NCBI RefSeq assembly: GCF_900110775.1
Contig: NZ_FOEP01000007.1
Location: 122,427-186,426 of the forward strand
Origin: Thalassovita taeanensis
GTDB lineage: Bacteria; Pseudomonadota; Alphaproteobacteria; Rhodobacterales; Rhodobacteraceae
DNA length: 64,000 nucleotides
Direction of reading: 5' to 3'
Positions 1 to 8,576 of this stretch are shown here, piece by piece. Position 1 is the first letter of the stretch, and each line of letters starts with the position of its first letter. Below the pieces are notes generated by a model. The model was not told the DNA's origin, made no database searches, and saw only the letters and a list, made by a program, of their open reading frames with translations. Position numbers and translations under genes: made by a program.

Positions 1-92
1 AGATTTTCGAGGCGAACAAGCCGATGCTGAGCAGCCCCGACAAGATCTATCCCGGTCAAGTGCTGCGCATTCCGCGCGACGTCGAAGTCTGA
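1..92 (+). CDS. LysM-domain protein, C-terminal end only
   Basis: The reading frame that enters from the left edge in frame 3 encodes about 29 residues and stops with TGA at 90-92. The tail contains IFEANKPML, then KIYPGQVLRIP, the typical end of a LysM peptidoglycan-binding motif. Proteins ending this way in alphaproteobacteria are usually periplasmic or envelope proteins. Only the tail is visible, so the rest of the domain architecture is unknown. A strong terminator follows 28 bases downstream. Confidence 0.75.
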   Translation, partial: IFEANKPMLSSPDKIYPGQVLRIPRDVEV

Positions 93-120
93 TCTGCGCC
101 ATCGGCGCCGTGATTAGTCG

Positions 121-147
121 AAAAAGGGCGCCGATGCGCCCTTTTTT
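121..147 (+). terminator. Rho-independent terminator of the LysM gene
   Basis: An A-run followed by GGGCGC, a CGAT loop, GCGCCC and six Ts forms a textbook stem with U-tract. It closes the LysM transcription unit and separates it from the acyl-CoA synthetase gene. Confidence 0.85.
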
Positions 148-152
148 GCGTT

Positions 153-166
153 TTGACGTTGCGCAA
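153..166 (+). promoter_or_regulatory. FNR/NnrR-type box upstream of acyl-CoA synthetase
   Basis: TTGACGTTGCGCAA has the TTG-N8-CAA geometry of Crp/Fnr-family operators (TTGAC half-site, CGCAA half-site). It lies about 100 bases upstream of the ATG at 266 and just after the terminator, where a promoter is expected. The CGCAA half matches that of the norC box in this window. Binding by the regulator at 13431-14120 or by an FnrL protein is inferred. Confidence 0.5.
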
Positions 167-265
167 GACCGGGGTGCGTTCTCTTGCAACCGGCTGAAAA
201 GCCTTTCACATTGCAGGTGAAGAATATTCGGCTCCGGGAGAGGGCCGCCAGAGGGAGGAGATCAC

Positions 266-2149
266 ATGGGCTTTGCATCCATTCAGGACACGATCGCAAT
301 CGAAAGCGAGATGCCGTGGGAGAAGCGTGATGTGCCGGCCACGCTGTATCAGCTTCTGACCCGGACCAAAGAAAAACATGGCGCGCGCAATGCGGTCAGT
401 TTTCAGCTTTTGAGCGGAGAGAACGACAAGGCCGAGACGCTGAGCTGGAACGAGGTGCACGCGCGCACCTGCCAAGCGGCCAACATGTTCCGCGACCTGG
501 GCATTGGCGAGAACGATGTGGTGGCTTGTGTTCTACCCAATTGCAACGAAACGATCCTTACCATTCTAGGCGGGGCGATTGCGGGGGTCGTGAATCCGGT
601 CAATCCTCTGCTGGAGCCAGAGCAGATTGGTGCCATCCTGCGGGAGACCAAGGCCAAAGTCGTCGTTACGCTCAAAGCGTTCCCCAAAAGTGATGTGGCC
701 CAGAAGACAGCCGAGGCGGTGCGCCATGCCCCCGGTGTTCACACGGTTCTGGAAGTGGACCTAAATCGCTATCTATCCCCGCCTAAACGCTGGATTGTGC
801 CTCTGGTGCGCCCCAAAAATCCCGGAAACCACCACGCTGACGTGAAGGATTTCAACAAGGAATTGCGCAAATATCCGCGTTCGTTGTCCTTTGCCGACGC
901 CACAGGGGATCGGGTCGCGGCCTATTTCCACACCGGGGGCACGACGGGCATGCCCAAAGTGGCGCAGCACCGGTATTCGGGCATCATCTATAACGGCTGG
1001 CTGGGCGGCACGCTGCTGTATACGCCGGAAGACAACGTGATTTGTCCGCTGCCGCTGTTCCATGTCTTTGCTTGCCATGTGATCCTGATGGCGGTGGTGT
1101 ACTCAGGCGCGCATGTCGTGTTTCCAACCCCAGCGGGGTACCGTGGCGACGGGGTGTTCGACAATTTCTGGAAGCTGATCGAGCGTTGGAAAATCAGTTT
1201 TGTTATCACCGTGCCAACAGCGATTTCCGCTTTGATGCAGCGCCCGGTGGATGCCGATGTCTCGTCGGTCAAAACTTCGTTCTCCGGCTCGGCGCCGCTG
1301 CCGCAAGAGCTGTTCCGCCGCTTCGAGAGCGCGACTGGTGTGACCATCGTGGAGGGATACGGCCTGACAGAAGCGACCTGCTTGGTCTCTGTCAATCCAG
1401 TGCAGGGAATGAAGAAAGTCGGCTCGGTCGGGGTTCGTTTCCCCTATTCCGATGTGCGCATTTTGCGCGAAGTGAATGGCGAGCCAGTGGAATGTGCGAC
1501 GGACGAAGTTGGTGAGATTTGCGTATCAAGCCCCGGGGTTCGGGCGGGGCACACGTATACCGAAGCCGACAAAAACGAAGGTCTGTACCATTTCGGAAAG
1601 TACCTGCGCACTGGCGATTTGGGTCGGATCGACGCTGACAACTACATCTGGATCACTGGGCGCGCCAAAGATCTGATTATTCGCGGCGGCCACAATATTG
1701 ATCCGGCCGAGATCGAAGATGCGTTGCTTGCGCATCACGACGTGGCGTTTGCCGGCGCGATCGGCCAGCCCGATGCCCATGCCGGGGAAATTCCCTGCGC
1801 CTATGTCGAACTGATCGAGGGCGGGAAGGTCACGGGCAAGGAATTGCTGGCGCACTGCAAGATCCACGTGCACGAGCGCGCCGCCCAGCCAAAGCATATC
1901 GAAGTGCTGGATGGGCTGCCAAAAACAGCAGTGGGCAAGGTTTTCAAACCCGATCTGCGCAAGCGCGCCATTGCGCGGGTCTATAATGCCGCGTTGGCCG
2001 AGGCCAAGCTGAACGCACAGGTCGTTTCGGTGGTCGACGACAAGACCCGCGGTCTGGTTGCGCAGGTCCGCAAAACCGGTGTGGTGCATGAAGACGAGGT
2101 GGGCCATGTGCTGGGCGCGTTCACACGTCCATGGACATGGGCAGAGTAG
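266..2149 (+). CDS. AMP-forming acyl-CoA synthetase
   Basis: 627-residue member of the adenylate-forming (ANL) superfamily that activates a carboxylic acid to acyl-AMP and then acyl-CoA. The ATP-binding loop TGGTTGMPK is at residues 224-231 and the GYGLTEAT motif follows mid-protein. The C-terminal subdomain carries RGGHNIDPAEIE and a lysine near PKTAVGKVFKPDLR, as expected for the thioesterification step. The start is supported by a GGGAGGAG ribosome site about 7 bases before the ATG. The substrate is not evident: the sequence type resembles medium/long-chain synthetases rather than acetate enzymes. It converges on the acp/E2/E1/acs operon and, like that operon, has an FNR/NnrR-type box upstream, so a common role in anaerobic acyl metabolism is possible. 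Confidence 0.9.
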   Translation: MGFASIQDTIAIESEMPWEKRDVPATLYQLLTRTKEKHGARNAVSFQLLSGENDKAETLSWNEVHARTCQAANMFRDLGIGENDVVACVLPNCNETILTILGGAIAGVVNPVNPLLEPEQIGAILRETKAKVVVTLKAFPKSDVAQKTAEAVRHAPGVHTVLEVDLNRYLSPPKRWIVPLVRPKNPGNHHADVKDFNKELRKYPRSLSFADATGDRVAAYFHTGGTTGMPKVAQHRYSGIIYNGWLGGTLLYTPEDNVICPLPLFHVFACHVILMAVVYSGAHVVFPTPAGYRGDGVFDNFWKLIERWKISFVITVPTAISALMQRPVDADVSSVKTSFSGSAPLPQELFRRFESATGVTIVEGYGLTEATCLVSVNPVQGMKKVGSVGVRFPYSDVRILREVNGEPVECATDEVGEICVSSPGVRAGHTYTEADKNEGLYHFGKYLRTGDLGRIDADNYIWITGRAKDLIIRGGHNIDPAEIEDALLAHHDVAFAGAIGQPDAHAGEIPCAYVELIEGGKVTGKELLAHCKIHVHERAAQPKHIEVLDGLPKTAVGKVFKPDLRKRAIARVYNAALAEAKLNAQVVSVVDDKTRGLVAQVRKTGVVHEDEVGHVLGAFTRPWTWAE

Positions 2150-2224
2150 GCGTAAAACTGCGCCATTTCATATTTGTGCGGCTTCGCCCTCGCGGTTGGG
2201 ATCAGGTGTGATCAAGTTAGGATG

Positions 2225-2470
2225 TCACCCAATCCTCGCTTTCAGATACTCGACCGCGAGCGCGAGAGTGGCTATCTTCGGATAGTCGCTCTCGGGAATA
2301 TCGACGCCAAGCCGTTGGTGCAAAGCCGTGACGAGGTTGAGAAAGTCCATCGAGTCAATTTCAAGGTCGTCCTGAAGGTGATCGTCTGGGCCAACGCTGT
2401 CGGCGTCAATGTCCGGGGCAATTTGGGTCAGCTCTCCGAGGAAGGCTTTGCGGATGTCGGCGTCGGTCAT
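2225..2470 (-). CDS. acyl carrier protein
   Basis: 81-residue acidic protein with the 4'-phosphopantetheine attachment serine in DLEIDSMDFLNL (Ser40), followed by the usual helix ending in LKARIG. It is the last gene of the acs - fused E1 - E2 operon and its ATG overlaps the E2 stop codon (ATGA). It is therefore translationally coupled to a 2-oxo-acid dehydrogenase rather than sitting in a fatty-acid synthesis cluster. The DSMD motif differs from the DSLD of housekeeping AcpP, so a dedicated carrier is likely. Its acyl partner is unknown; acetyl or another short acyl group from the E2 or synthetase is an inference only. Confidence 0.88.
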   Translation of the reverse strand: MTDADIRKAFLGELTQIAPDIDADSVGPDDHLQDDLEIDSMDFLNLVTALHQRLGVDIPESDYPKIATLALAVEYLKARIG

Positions 2471-3705
2471 AGGGCCTCCGGTGTCTGCAATGCCGCTTCA
2501 ATTGCGGCTAGAAATTTGGCGCCGCGACGTCCGTCACTGACACGGTGATCGGCGGACAGCGTAACGATGACCGTCGTGCGGGGCGTGATTGTGTTACCGA
2601 CGATCCATGGTCGGCGTACCGGCGCGCCGAAGCCGACGATGGCGACCTGCGGTGGATAGATAACAGCCGCCATGGCATCGGCGCCAGCGTCCCCCATTGC
2701 CGAGATCGTGATCGTGCCATCAGTCATCTCGGATGAGCGGAGCCGCCCGGTGCGCGCGCGCGCCACGAGGTCTCTCATCTTGGCCATCACATCGTCTAGG
2801 GGAAGGGTCTCCGCATCGTGCAGAGCGGGTGCAATGAGCCCGCCGCCCCTGAGGGCGATGGCTACTCCGGCGTGGACGGCGTTGACGGGGTGAAATCCCT
2901 CGGCGTCGTAGTTGCCATTCATTTCAGAGATCATGGCGGCCGCAAGTGCGGTGGCCTTGACGAATAGCGCCCCCATCAACAGACGCGCGCCCGGCGTACG
3001 CTTGGCGTTGGTTGCGGTAAGCCAGTCGGTGGCGGGTTGCAGGTCGATGGTTTGGGTCAGGTAATAGTGCGGAATTTCGCGTTTCGACCGGGCCATTGCA
3101 TTGGCGATGGCGATGCGCATTGCGGCCATGTCGAGCCCCGGCTTGGCAGCGGCTTTGGTTGAAGCCACTTGGGAAGGGGCAGGTGTGGCAGCCTCGACAT
3201 CGGCCAAAAGAACCGCACCGCCGGGGCCCGAGCCTCTGAGCGCTGAGAGCTCGATGCCGCGCTCTGCGGCAAATATACGCGCGGCGGGGGACGAGGGCGG
3301 AGTGTCGCCAGGGCGGGGCGCGACCGATATAGGTTCGGACGCTCGTGACGGCGGGGCAGGGGCCGCTTCGAGGGGCTGTGCGGGCGTCAGGGGAATGGCG
3401 TTCTCCTCGGGCCGCGTGGTGCGTGGGGTAGGGGCCGCAGGCGTTTCGACAAAAGCCGTGGCTTCCTCGCCTTGGGCGCGGAGCGTGGCAAGGGTCGCTC
3501 CAACGGGAAGTGTGGCCCCAAGCTCTGCGTCAAGTCTTTCAACGGTGCCTTCTTCGAAACATTCGATCTCTATCGCGCCCTTTTGGGTTTCGACCACGGC
3601 AACCACATCGCCACGTTTCACGATATCGCCTGGCTTGATCATCCACTCGATAAGCGTGCCCGCCTCCATATCGGCACCGAGCGAGGGCATTGTAAAAGCG
3701 CCCAT
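2467..3705 (-). CDS. dihydrolipoamide acyltransferase (E2) of a 2-oxo-acid dehydrogenase
   Basis: 412-residue E2. Residues 1-78 form one lipoyl domain with the lipoylated lysine in VVETQKGAIEIE (Lys42). An Ala/Pro-rich linker leads to a peripheral-subunit-binding domain at about 138-172 (PAARIFAAERG). The catalytic CoA-acyltransferase domain ends with SADHRVSDGRR (His387, Asp391). The start at 3705 is chosen because the lipoyl domain begins there; the longer open frame upstream reads through the E1 gene and has no domain. It sits 4 bases after the E1 stop and overlaps the acp start. The operon has no E3 gene, so dihydrolipoamide dehydrogenase must come from elsewhere. Pyruvate is the likeliest substrate, but acetoin-type use cannot be excluded. 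Confidence 0.92.
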   Translation of the reverse strand: MGAFTMPSLGADMEAGTLIEWMIKPGDIVKRGDVVAVVETQKGAIEIECFEEGTVERLDAELGATLPVGATLATLRAQGEEATAFVETPAAPTPRTTRPEENAIPLTPAQPLEAAPAPPSRASEPISVAPRPGDTPPSSPAARIFAAERGIELSALRGSGPGGAVLLADVEAATPAPSQVASTKAAAKPGLDMAAMRIAIANAMARSKREIPHYYLTQTIDLQPATDWLTATNAKRTPGARLLMGALFVKATALAAAMISEMNGNYDAEGFHPVNAVHAGVAIALRGGGLIAPALHDAETLPLDDVMAKMRDLVARARTGRLRSSEMTDGTITISAMGDAGADAMAAVIYPPQVAIVGFGAPVRRPWIVGNTITPRTTVIVTLSADHRVSDGRRGAKFLAAIEAALQTPEAL

Positions 3706-3709
3706 GACC

Positions 3710-5710
3710 TCAGGCCTTTCCCAGCGTCGCTTTTGCGGCGCTGACAATGGCGGAAATCTGCGGGATCGCCGCGTCTTCCAGATGCTTCGGATAAGGGATC
3801 GGCACTTCGGCCGAGCAGACCCGACCAACCGGCGCATCAAGTCGCCAGAAGACACCTTCGGTGATCCGCGCCGAGACTTCGGCCGCAAGCGAACCCGAGC
3901 GCCAGCCTTCATCCACCACCACCGCACGGCGCGTGCGGGCGACCGAAGTCAAGATCGTCTCATCGTCGAGAGGGCGCAACGTGCGCAGGTCAATGACCTC
4001 GGCTTCGATACCGTCCTTGGCAAGCTCCTCTGCTGCCTCCAGCGTCTTGAACAACGAGCCGCCGTAGGTGATCAGTGTCAGATCCGTGCCCGGGCGGCGG
4101 ATGGCGGCCTTTTCGATGTCCACCGCGCCTGCGTTCGTGGCGATCTGACCCGACATGTTGTAGAGCATGACGTTCTCGAAGATCAGCACCGGGTCCGGGT
4201 CGTTGAGCGCCGTCAACAGCATGCCGTGCGCATCTTCCAGCGTGGCGGGGGCCAGAACCCTCAGCCCCGGAATGTGCGCATACCACCCCTCAAGCGAATG
4301 CGAGTGCTGCGCGGCAAGCTGTTTGCCCGCGCCAGTGGCCATGCGGATCACCACAGGGGCCCCAAACTGGCCACCCGACATGTGACGGAGGGTGGCGGCG
4401 GTGTTCAGGATCTGATCCAGCGCCAGCATCGAGAAATTAACGGTCATCAGCTCCACGATCGGGCGCATGCCCGCTGCCGCTGCGCCGATGCCTGCGCCGG
4501 TGAAACCAGATTCCGAAAGCGGCGTGTCGCGGATGCGGTCTTCGCCGAATTCGGCCATCAGCCCCTTGGAAACTGCATAGCAGCCGCCATAGGCGCCGAC
4601 GTCCTCGCCCATTAAGAAGACACGGTCGTCACTTGTCATCGCCTCGCGGATCGATTGCTTCACTGCCTCGCGATAGGTCATTTCGACATATTCGACCGGC
4701 GTCGGCGCAACAGAGGGCGCGGCGGGGCGTTCTTGCGCCATGACGTGTTTTGTCAGGGTCTCGACCGGTTCCCATGCGCCCGTTTCGGCGAACGCCACGG
4801 CTTCTGCGATCTCTGCGTCGATCTCGGCCTCGAACTTGCCGATGTCCTCAGCATGGATAAGGCCGTTTTCCAGAAGCCAAGCTTGGAACCGCACGATCGG
4901 GCCCTTCTTGCGCCAATTTTCTACTTCCGCCTTGTCGCGGTAAAGCTGGGCGTCGAACATCGAATGCGGGCGGAAGCGATAGGTGCGCGCCTCAAGGAAA
5001 TAGGGGCGGCCGGTTCGCCTGATCTGCTCAACCGCGCGACGGGTTGCGGCCTCCATCGCGACCACATCCATTCCGTCGATAGCTTCCGATTCAATGCCAT
5101 AGGCGGCGGCCTTGGCGTGGATGTCGATCTGCGACTCGGTGCGGGCCAGCGCCGAACCCATCGCGTATCCATTGTTTTCGCAGACAAAGAGAACGGGCAA
5201 GTCCCAAAGCTCGGCAAGGTTCATCGCCTCGTGGAACTCACCTTCAGCAACCGCGCCTTCGCCAAAGAAACAGGAGGTGATATTTGCATCGCCACGCATT
5301 TTATCAGCAAGCGCCAGACCCGCAGCGAGCGGCAGACCGCCGCCGACAATGGCATTGCCACCGTAAAAATTGGCCCCCGCGTCGAACAAGTGCATCGAAC
5401 CGCCACGACCGCCCGAACAGCCGTTGGTCTTGCCATACATCTCGGCTAGGATCGGCCCCATTGGGATGCCACGCGCCAAGGCGTGGCCGTGCTCGCGGTA
5501 GGTGGCCACAATACGGTCGGCTGGTCCAAGCACCGGGATCACGCCCACGGCGACCGCCTCTTCACCGTCGTAAAGGTGCAGGAAGCCCCGAATTTTTTCG
5601 CGCGTGTAAAGTTCTGCGCATTTGTCCTCGAAGCGACGGATGCGGATCATACCCTTGAGCAGGTCGCGGACATGCGCACGCGTCAGATGTGGCTTGATCT
5701 CGGTATTCAT
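3710..5710 (-). CDS. fused E1 alpha-beta subunit of 2-oxo-acid (pyruvate-type) dehydrogenase
   Basis: 666 residues carrying both halves of the thiamine-diphosphate dehydrogenase. The alpha part (about 1-325) has [11 protein letters not shown] and the ThDP/Mg motif from [13 protein letters not shown] to CENN (150-180). A short Ala/Pro linker (about 327-340) leads to the beta part, which starts at MTYREAVKQ and contains [10 protein letters not shown], the PLSESGF loop and the C-terminal transketolase domain ([12 protein letters not shown]). Alpha and beta subunits are normally separate polypeptides, so this is a natural fusion. Its start overlaps the acs stop by 4 bases (ATGA). The enzyme decarboxylates a 2-oxo acid and loads the acyl group onto the E2 lipoyl domain. 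Confidence 0.92.
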   Translation of the reverse strand: MNTEIKPHLTRAHVRDLLKGMIRIRRFEDKCAELYTREKIRGFLHLYDGEEAVAVGVIPVLGPADRIVATYREHGHALARGIPMGPILAEMYGKTNGCSGGRGGSMHLFDAGANFYGGNAIVGGGLPLAAGLALADKMRGDANITSCFFGEGAVAEGEFHEAMNLAELWDLPVLFVCENNGYAMGSALARTESQIDIHAKAAAYGIESEAIDGMDVVAMEAATRRAVEQIRRTGRPYFLEARTYRFRPHSMFDAQLYRDKAEVENWRKKGPIVRFQAWLLENGLIHAEDIGKFEAEIDAEIAEAVAFAETGAWEPVETLTKHVMAQERPAAPSVAPTPVEYVEMTYREAVKQSIREAMTSDDRVFLMGEDVGAYGGCYAVSKGLMAEFGEDRIRDTPLSESGFTGAGIGAAAAGMRPIVELMTVNFSMLALDQILNTAATLRHMSGGQFGAPVVIRMATGAGKQLAAQHSHSLEGWYAHIPGLRVLAPATLEDAHGMLLTALNDPDPVLIFENVMLYNMSGQIATNAGAVDIEKAAIRRPGTDLTLITYGGSLFKTLEAAEELAKDGIEAEVIDLRTLRPLDDETILTSVARTRRAVVVDEGWRSGSLAAEVSARITEGVFWRLDAPVGRVCSAEVPIPYPKHLEDAAIPQISAIVSAAKATLGKA

Positions 5711-7449
5711 TTCTCGTCCGCCTCCAGCGTGGAAATATCGCCTTCTGGCAGTCCGAGTTCTCGGGCCTTGAGCAGGCGGCGCATGATCTTGCCAGAGCGG
5801 GTCTTGGGCAATTGTTTGCGAAAAACAATCTCGCGCGGGGCAACTGCGGCGCCAAGCTTTTTGCGCGCAAACCCCCGAATGCTCCGCTCCAACTCGGCGG
5901 ACACCTCGAAGCCGGGATTCAGCGCCACATAGGCTTTCACCACCTCGCCCGCCGTTTCATCTGGGATGCCGATGACAGCGGCCTCGGCCACCGCCTCGTG
6001 TTCGATCAAGGCGCTTTCCACCTCGAAGGGGCCAATCAGGTGGCCGGAGGACTTGATCAGGTCATCGGCGCGACCAACGAACCAGAAAACGCCGTCCTTG
6101 TCCTGCATGGCAAGGTCGCCTGAAAGGTACCAGCCATCAACGAAACATTTATCATACCGAGCCTTCTCGTGGAGATAAGCGCGCATCAACGACGGCCAGC
6201 CGGGACGCAGCGCCAACTCGCCGATCTCGCCGGGCTTGCAGTTGCGTAAACTATCGCCCTCCTGCGCAACGATCCCGGCCTCAATACCGGGAAGAGGCCT
6301 TCCCATTGACCCCGGGCGGATGTCCATGTCGGCGGTGTTGGCGATCATGATGCCGCCGGTCTCAGTCTGCCACCAGTTGTCGTGGAAGGGATGCCCAAAG
6401 ACCTCTTGCCCCCAAAGAACACCCTCGGGGTTGAGCGGTTCGCCCACACTGGCCAGAAAGCGCAGGTGGGAGAAGTCATAGCCCTGCGCCGCCTTCTTGC
6501 CAGCACGCATCAGCATGCGGATGGCGGTTGGGGCCGTATACCAGACTTGGACCTTTTCATTTTGCAGAATGCCGTACCAGCGCTCAAGGTCGAACTCTGC
6601 CTCGTCAACGATCATTGTGACCCGGTTCACCAAGGGCGAAATGATGCCATAAGATGTTCCCGTGACCCAGCCGGGGTCGGCGGTGCACCAGTAAATATCG
6701 CCCGGTTTAAGGTCGAGAGCGAAGCGGCCCGTGGCCGCATGGGCAATAACGGCGCCATGGACGTGGACCGCGCCCTTCGGGCGACCCGTCGTGCCCGAGG
6801 TAAAGTGGATCAATGCCATGTCGTCTGCCGTCGTCATCGCCGTTTCGAACTGATCTGAAGCCGCAGCCATCGCCGGGCGCAGCGCCACGCAGCCCTCGGG
6901 CGCAGGGGCGTCATCAAGGATGAGTATAAGTCGTAGCGAAGGAAGGTCACGGATCCAACTGGCGACTTTCTTGCGATAGAGCGCTGCAGTCGTGACAAGG
7001 ACATTGCCTTCGCCGATCTCCATCCGCGCCTTGATCGGCTCGGGGCCGAATGCGGCAAAGAGCGGGGTGAAGGTCATCCCTGCTTTTAACGTACCAAGGG
7101 CGGCGGCATAAAGCTCGGGCACCCGGCCCATCAGCGCGTAAACACGGGCTCCCGGCGCCAACCCGTGTTGAGCCAATACGTTGGCGAAGCGCGCCGCATC
7201 AGCAGAAAGTTCGGCATAGGTAAGGTCGCGCCGGTCGTTGTCTTTCCCTAGCCAACGGATCGCAACCTGCCCCCCGTGGCCTGCCGCGACATGCCGGTCA
7301 AGCGCCTCATGCGCGATGTTTAGCCCGCCGTCTGGCAACCCGTCCAACGTGGCGCGGGCCTGTTCCCAAGTGAACGCGGCGCGCACCTGATCGGTAAGGT
7401 TCGCCGCTGCACGGGTGAAAACGTCCTTGAATATTATCGGCCAAGTCAT
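5707..7449 (-). CDS. acsA: acetate-CoA ligase-like AMP-forming synthetase
   Basis: 580-residue ANL-superfamily enzyme with [11 protein letters not shown] (about 216-226), the mid-domain WWQTETGG motif typical of acetyl-CoA synthetases, YLSGDLA, and a C-terminal [12 protein letters not shown] whose lysine is the usual acylation-controlled catalytic residue. The length is nearer the short AcsA form than the about 650-residue Acs. The ATG at 7449 has GGGGGAG 7 bases upstream; an in-frame ATG five codons earlier lacks a ribosome site. It is the first gene of the acs - E1 - E2 - acp operon and has a perfect FNR-type palindrome 48 bases before its start. Acetate is the probable substrate; propionate or another short acid is possible. 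Confidence 0.88.
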   Translation of the reverse strand: MTWPIIFKDVFTRAAANLTDQVRAAFTWEQARATLDGLPDGGLNIAHEALDRHVAAGHGGQVAIRWLGKDNDRRDLTYAELSADAARFANVLAQHGLAPGARVYALMGRVPELYAAALGTLKAGMTFTPLFAAFGPEPIKARMEIGEGNVLVTTAALYRKKVASWIRDLPSLRLILILDDAPAPEGCVALRPAMAAASDQFETAMTTADDMALIHFTSGTTGRPKGAVHVHGAVIAHAATGRFALDLKPGDIYWCTADPGWVTGTSYGIISPLVNRVTMIVDEAEFDLERWYGILQNEKVQVWYTAPTAIRMLMRAGKKAAQGYDFSHLRFLASVGEPLNPEGVLWGQEVFGHPFHDNWWQTETGGIMIANTADMDIRPGSMGRPLPGIEAGIVAQEGDSLRNCKPGEIGELALRPGWPSLMRAYLHEKARYDKCFVDGWYLSGDLAMQDKDGVFWFVGRADDLIKSSGHLIGPFEVESALIEHEAVAEAAVIGIPDETAGEVVKAYVALNPGFEVSAELERSIRGFARKKLGAAVAPREIVFRKQLPKTRSGKIMRRLLKARELGLPEGDISTLEADEK

Positions 7450-7496
7450 GATCCACTCCCCCATTGTTAGCCTATTCAGCGGGGAGCCGTGGCACC

Positions 7497-7510
7497 TTGA
7501 CGTAGGTCAA
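7497..7510 (-). promoter_or_regulatory. perfect FNR-type palindrome in front of the acs-E1-E2-acp operon
   Basis: TTGACGTAGGTCAA is a perfect two-fold palindrome outside its 4-base spacer (TTGAC-N4-GTCAA), matching the FNR/Anr/Dnr operator pattern. It lies 48 bases upstream of the acs ATG, a position compatible with activation. This links carbon metabolism genes to the low-oxygen or NO control seen in the adjacent denitrification cluster. Confidence 0.6.
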
Positions 7511-7783
7511 GAACCGGCATTGTTGTCAACTGATCACCGAGTACCCGGCCGCAAACCGGACGCTGACGTGGGCAGAAAATTGCAGCCTGCTGATCTTCGA
7601 CACGAAGGCGGTTAGCGATATCGAAACGGAAGCAACGCTATTCAGAATTTGAGGACAGGTGGCATTGAACGCGCAGAAAGGCGAAGACAGGAGCAGCGGG
7701 CTGGAGCCGTTTCGGGGGGGCATCTATCTGGTGCCGTGGGTTTGCACGCAAGTGGCTTGCCTTTGAAGCATCAGAGCGAGATG

Positions 7784-8083
7784 GGCTGGGACACACGCAA
7801 GGTGCTGTCGTGGCGGCTCTCAAACACGCTGCATGCTGAGTTCTGTGTCGATGCAATGAATGCGGCCACCTACAAGTCTGGTCCGACCGAGATTGTGAAC
7901 ACAGATCAGGGCCGCCAGTGCACGCCCTGTATGCGGCAGGAACGGTCGTGGCGATCAGGCCCCGACTATCAATGGGTGGAGTACCGGTCCTCGACAATAT
8001 CTTTATGGAACGGCTCTGGAGACTCCCGAAGTATGAATGCGTCAATCGAACGATTTGGGAAACCGGGGTAGAGGCCAGGGCCG
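7784..8083 (+). pseudogene. IS3-family transposase (OrfB) remnant
   Basis: In one frame the stretch reads DTRKVLSWRLSNT, FCVDAMN and EIVNTDQGRQ. In the next frame it continues as LDNIFMERLWR, PKYECV and ETGVEARAG. These are consecutive conserved blocks of the IS3 OrfB DDE integrase core, split by a frameshift near 7918. Neither end of the element nor an intact OrfA is visible. The region from the acs promoter to here, about 7511-7783, and 8084-8169 hold nothing else I can recognise. The relic sits at the outer edge of the denitrification cluster. Confidence 0.75.
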
Positions 8084-8169
8084 GTGCAAATATAACTGCT
8101 CAACCTACGCCAGATATTGTCCAACATTTGCGGAGTAGCTCAGACGTCGAGCGACAACACAGTTTGTTG

Positions 8170-8403
8170 TCAGTCGATACCGTTTGCTTGTTCCATTAGC
8201 GCGCGGATATGACGAGAGAAAATCCAAGTGGTGGGCCCCCCTATCGCAGAGCCAAGGATCATCGACCACGTTGCTGACAAAACCGGCAACCCGACCCAAG
8301 AGCCGATCAGAGAGGCAAAGAAGACATTTACCGACATGGCTCCAGCGCCGAAGGGGAAGAGCAACAGGGCAATTTTAGCCACGGACATGCTCCGCTGGTT
8401 CAT
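8170..8403 (-). CDS. small membrane protein at the end of the nor operon
   Basis: 77 residues, with an N-terminal hydrophobic stretch (KIALLLFPFGAGAMSVNVFF), a second around LPVLSATWSMILGSAIGG and a short polar tail, so probably two membrane segments. Its ATG overlaps the stop of the preceding 57-residue gene (ATGA), placing it as the last gene of norCBQD-orf57-orf77. The size and position recall NorF of Paracoccus-type nor operons, but no larger NorE partner is present and I cannot confirm homology by eye. A role in NO reductase maturation is therefore only an inference. Confidence 0.65.
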   Translation of the reverse strand: MNQRSMSVAKIALLLFPFGAGAMSVNVFFASLIGSWVGLPVLSATWSMILGSAIGGPTTWIFSRHIRALMEQANGID

Positions 8404-8573
8404 GATCGCCGGACCAGCCGATGCACCGCCCAAAGCGCGGCGACCAGAGCCAGCGAGGCCAGTGCGAACCAGAATTCAGCGGTTGCGGATTGAGCTTGTG
8501 GGACCGGACGATCGAAGGTGTTGGCCAAGACCGTACCGGGAAAAACAGTTATGATCATGGATAGGATGCGCAT
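8400..8573 (-). CDS. 57-residue membrane-anchored protein in the nor operon
   Basis: A short ORF between norD and the 77-residue gene. It starts with MRILSMIITVFPGTVLA, signal-like, then a polar stretch and a clear membrane segment, EFWFALASLALVAALWAV, ending in RLVRRS (positive, cytoplasmic side). The start lies 3 bases after the norD stop and the end overlaps the next ATG, so coding is strongly supported by operon packing. No family is recognised; small single-span subunits of this kind occur with haem-copper oxidases, which is suggestive only. Confidence 0.6.
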   Translation of the reverse strand: MRILSMIITVFPGTVLANTFDRPVPQAQSATAEFWFALASLALVAALWAVHRLVRRS

Positions 8574-8576
8574 GGG

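Noticed and set aside
3101..4615. Long forward frame of 504 codons across E2 and E1
   Set aside because: Lies antisense to the lipoyl/E1 genes, has no domain and an unnatural Arg/Ala-rich composition.
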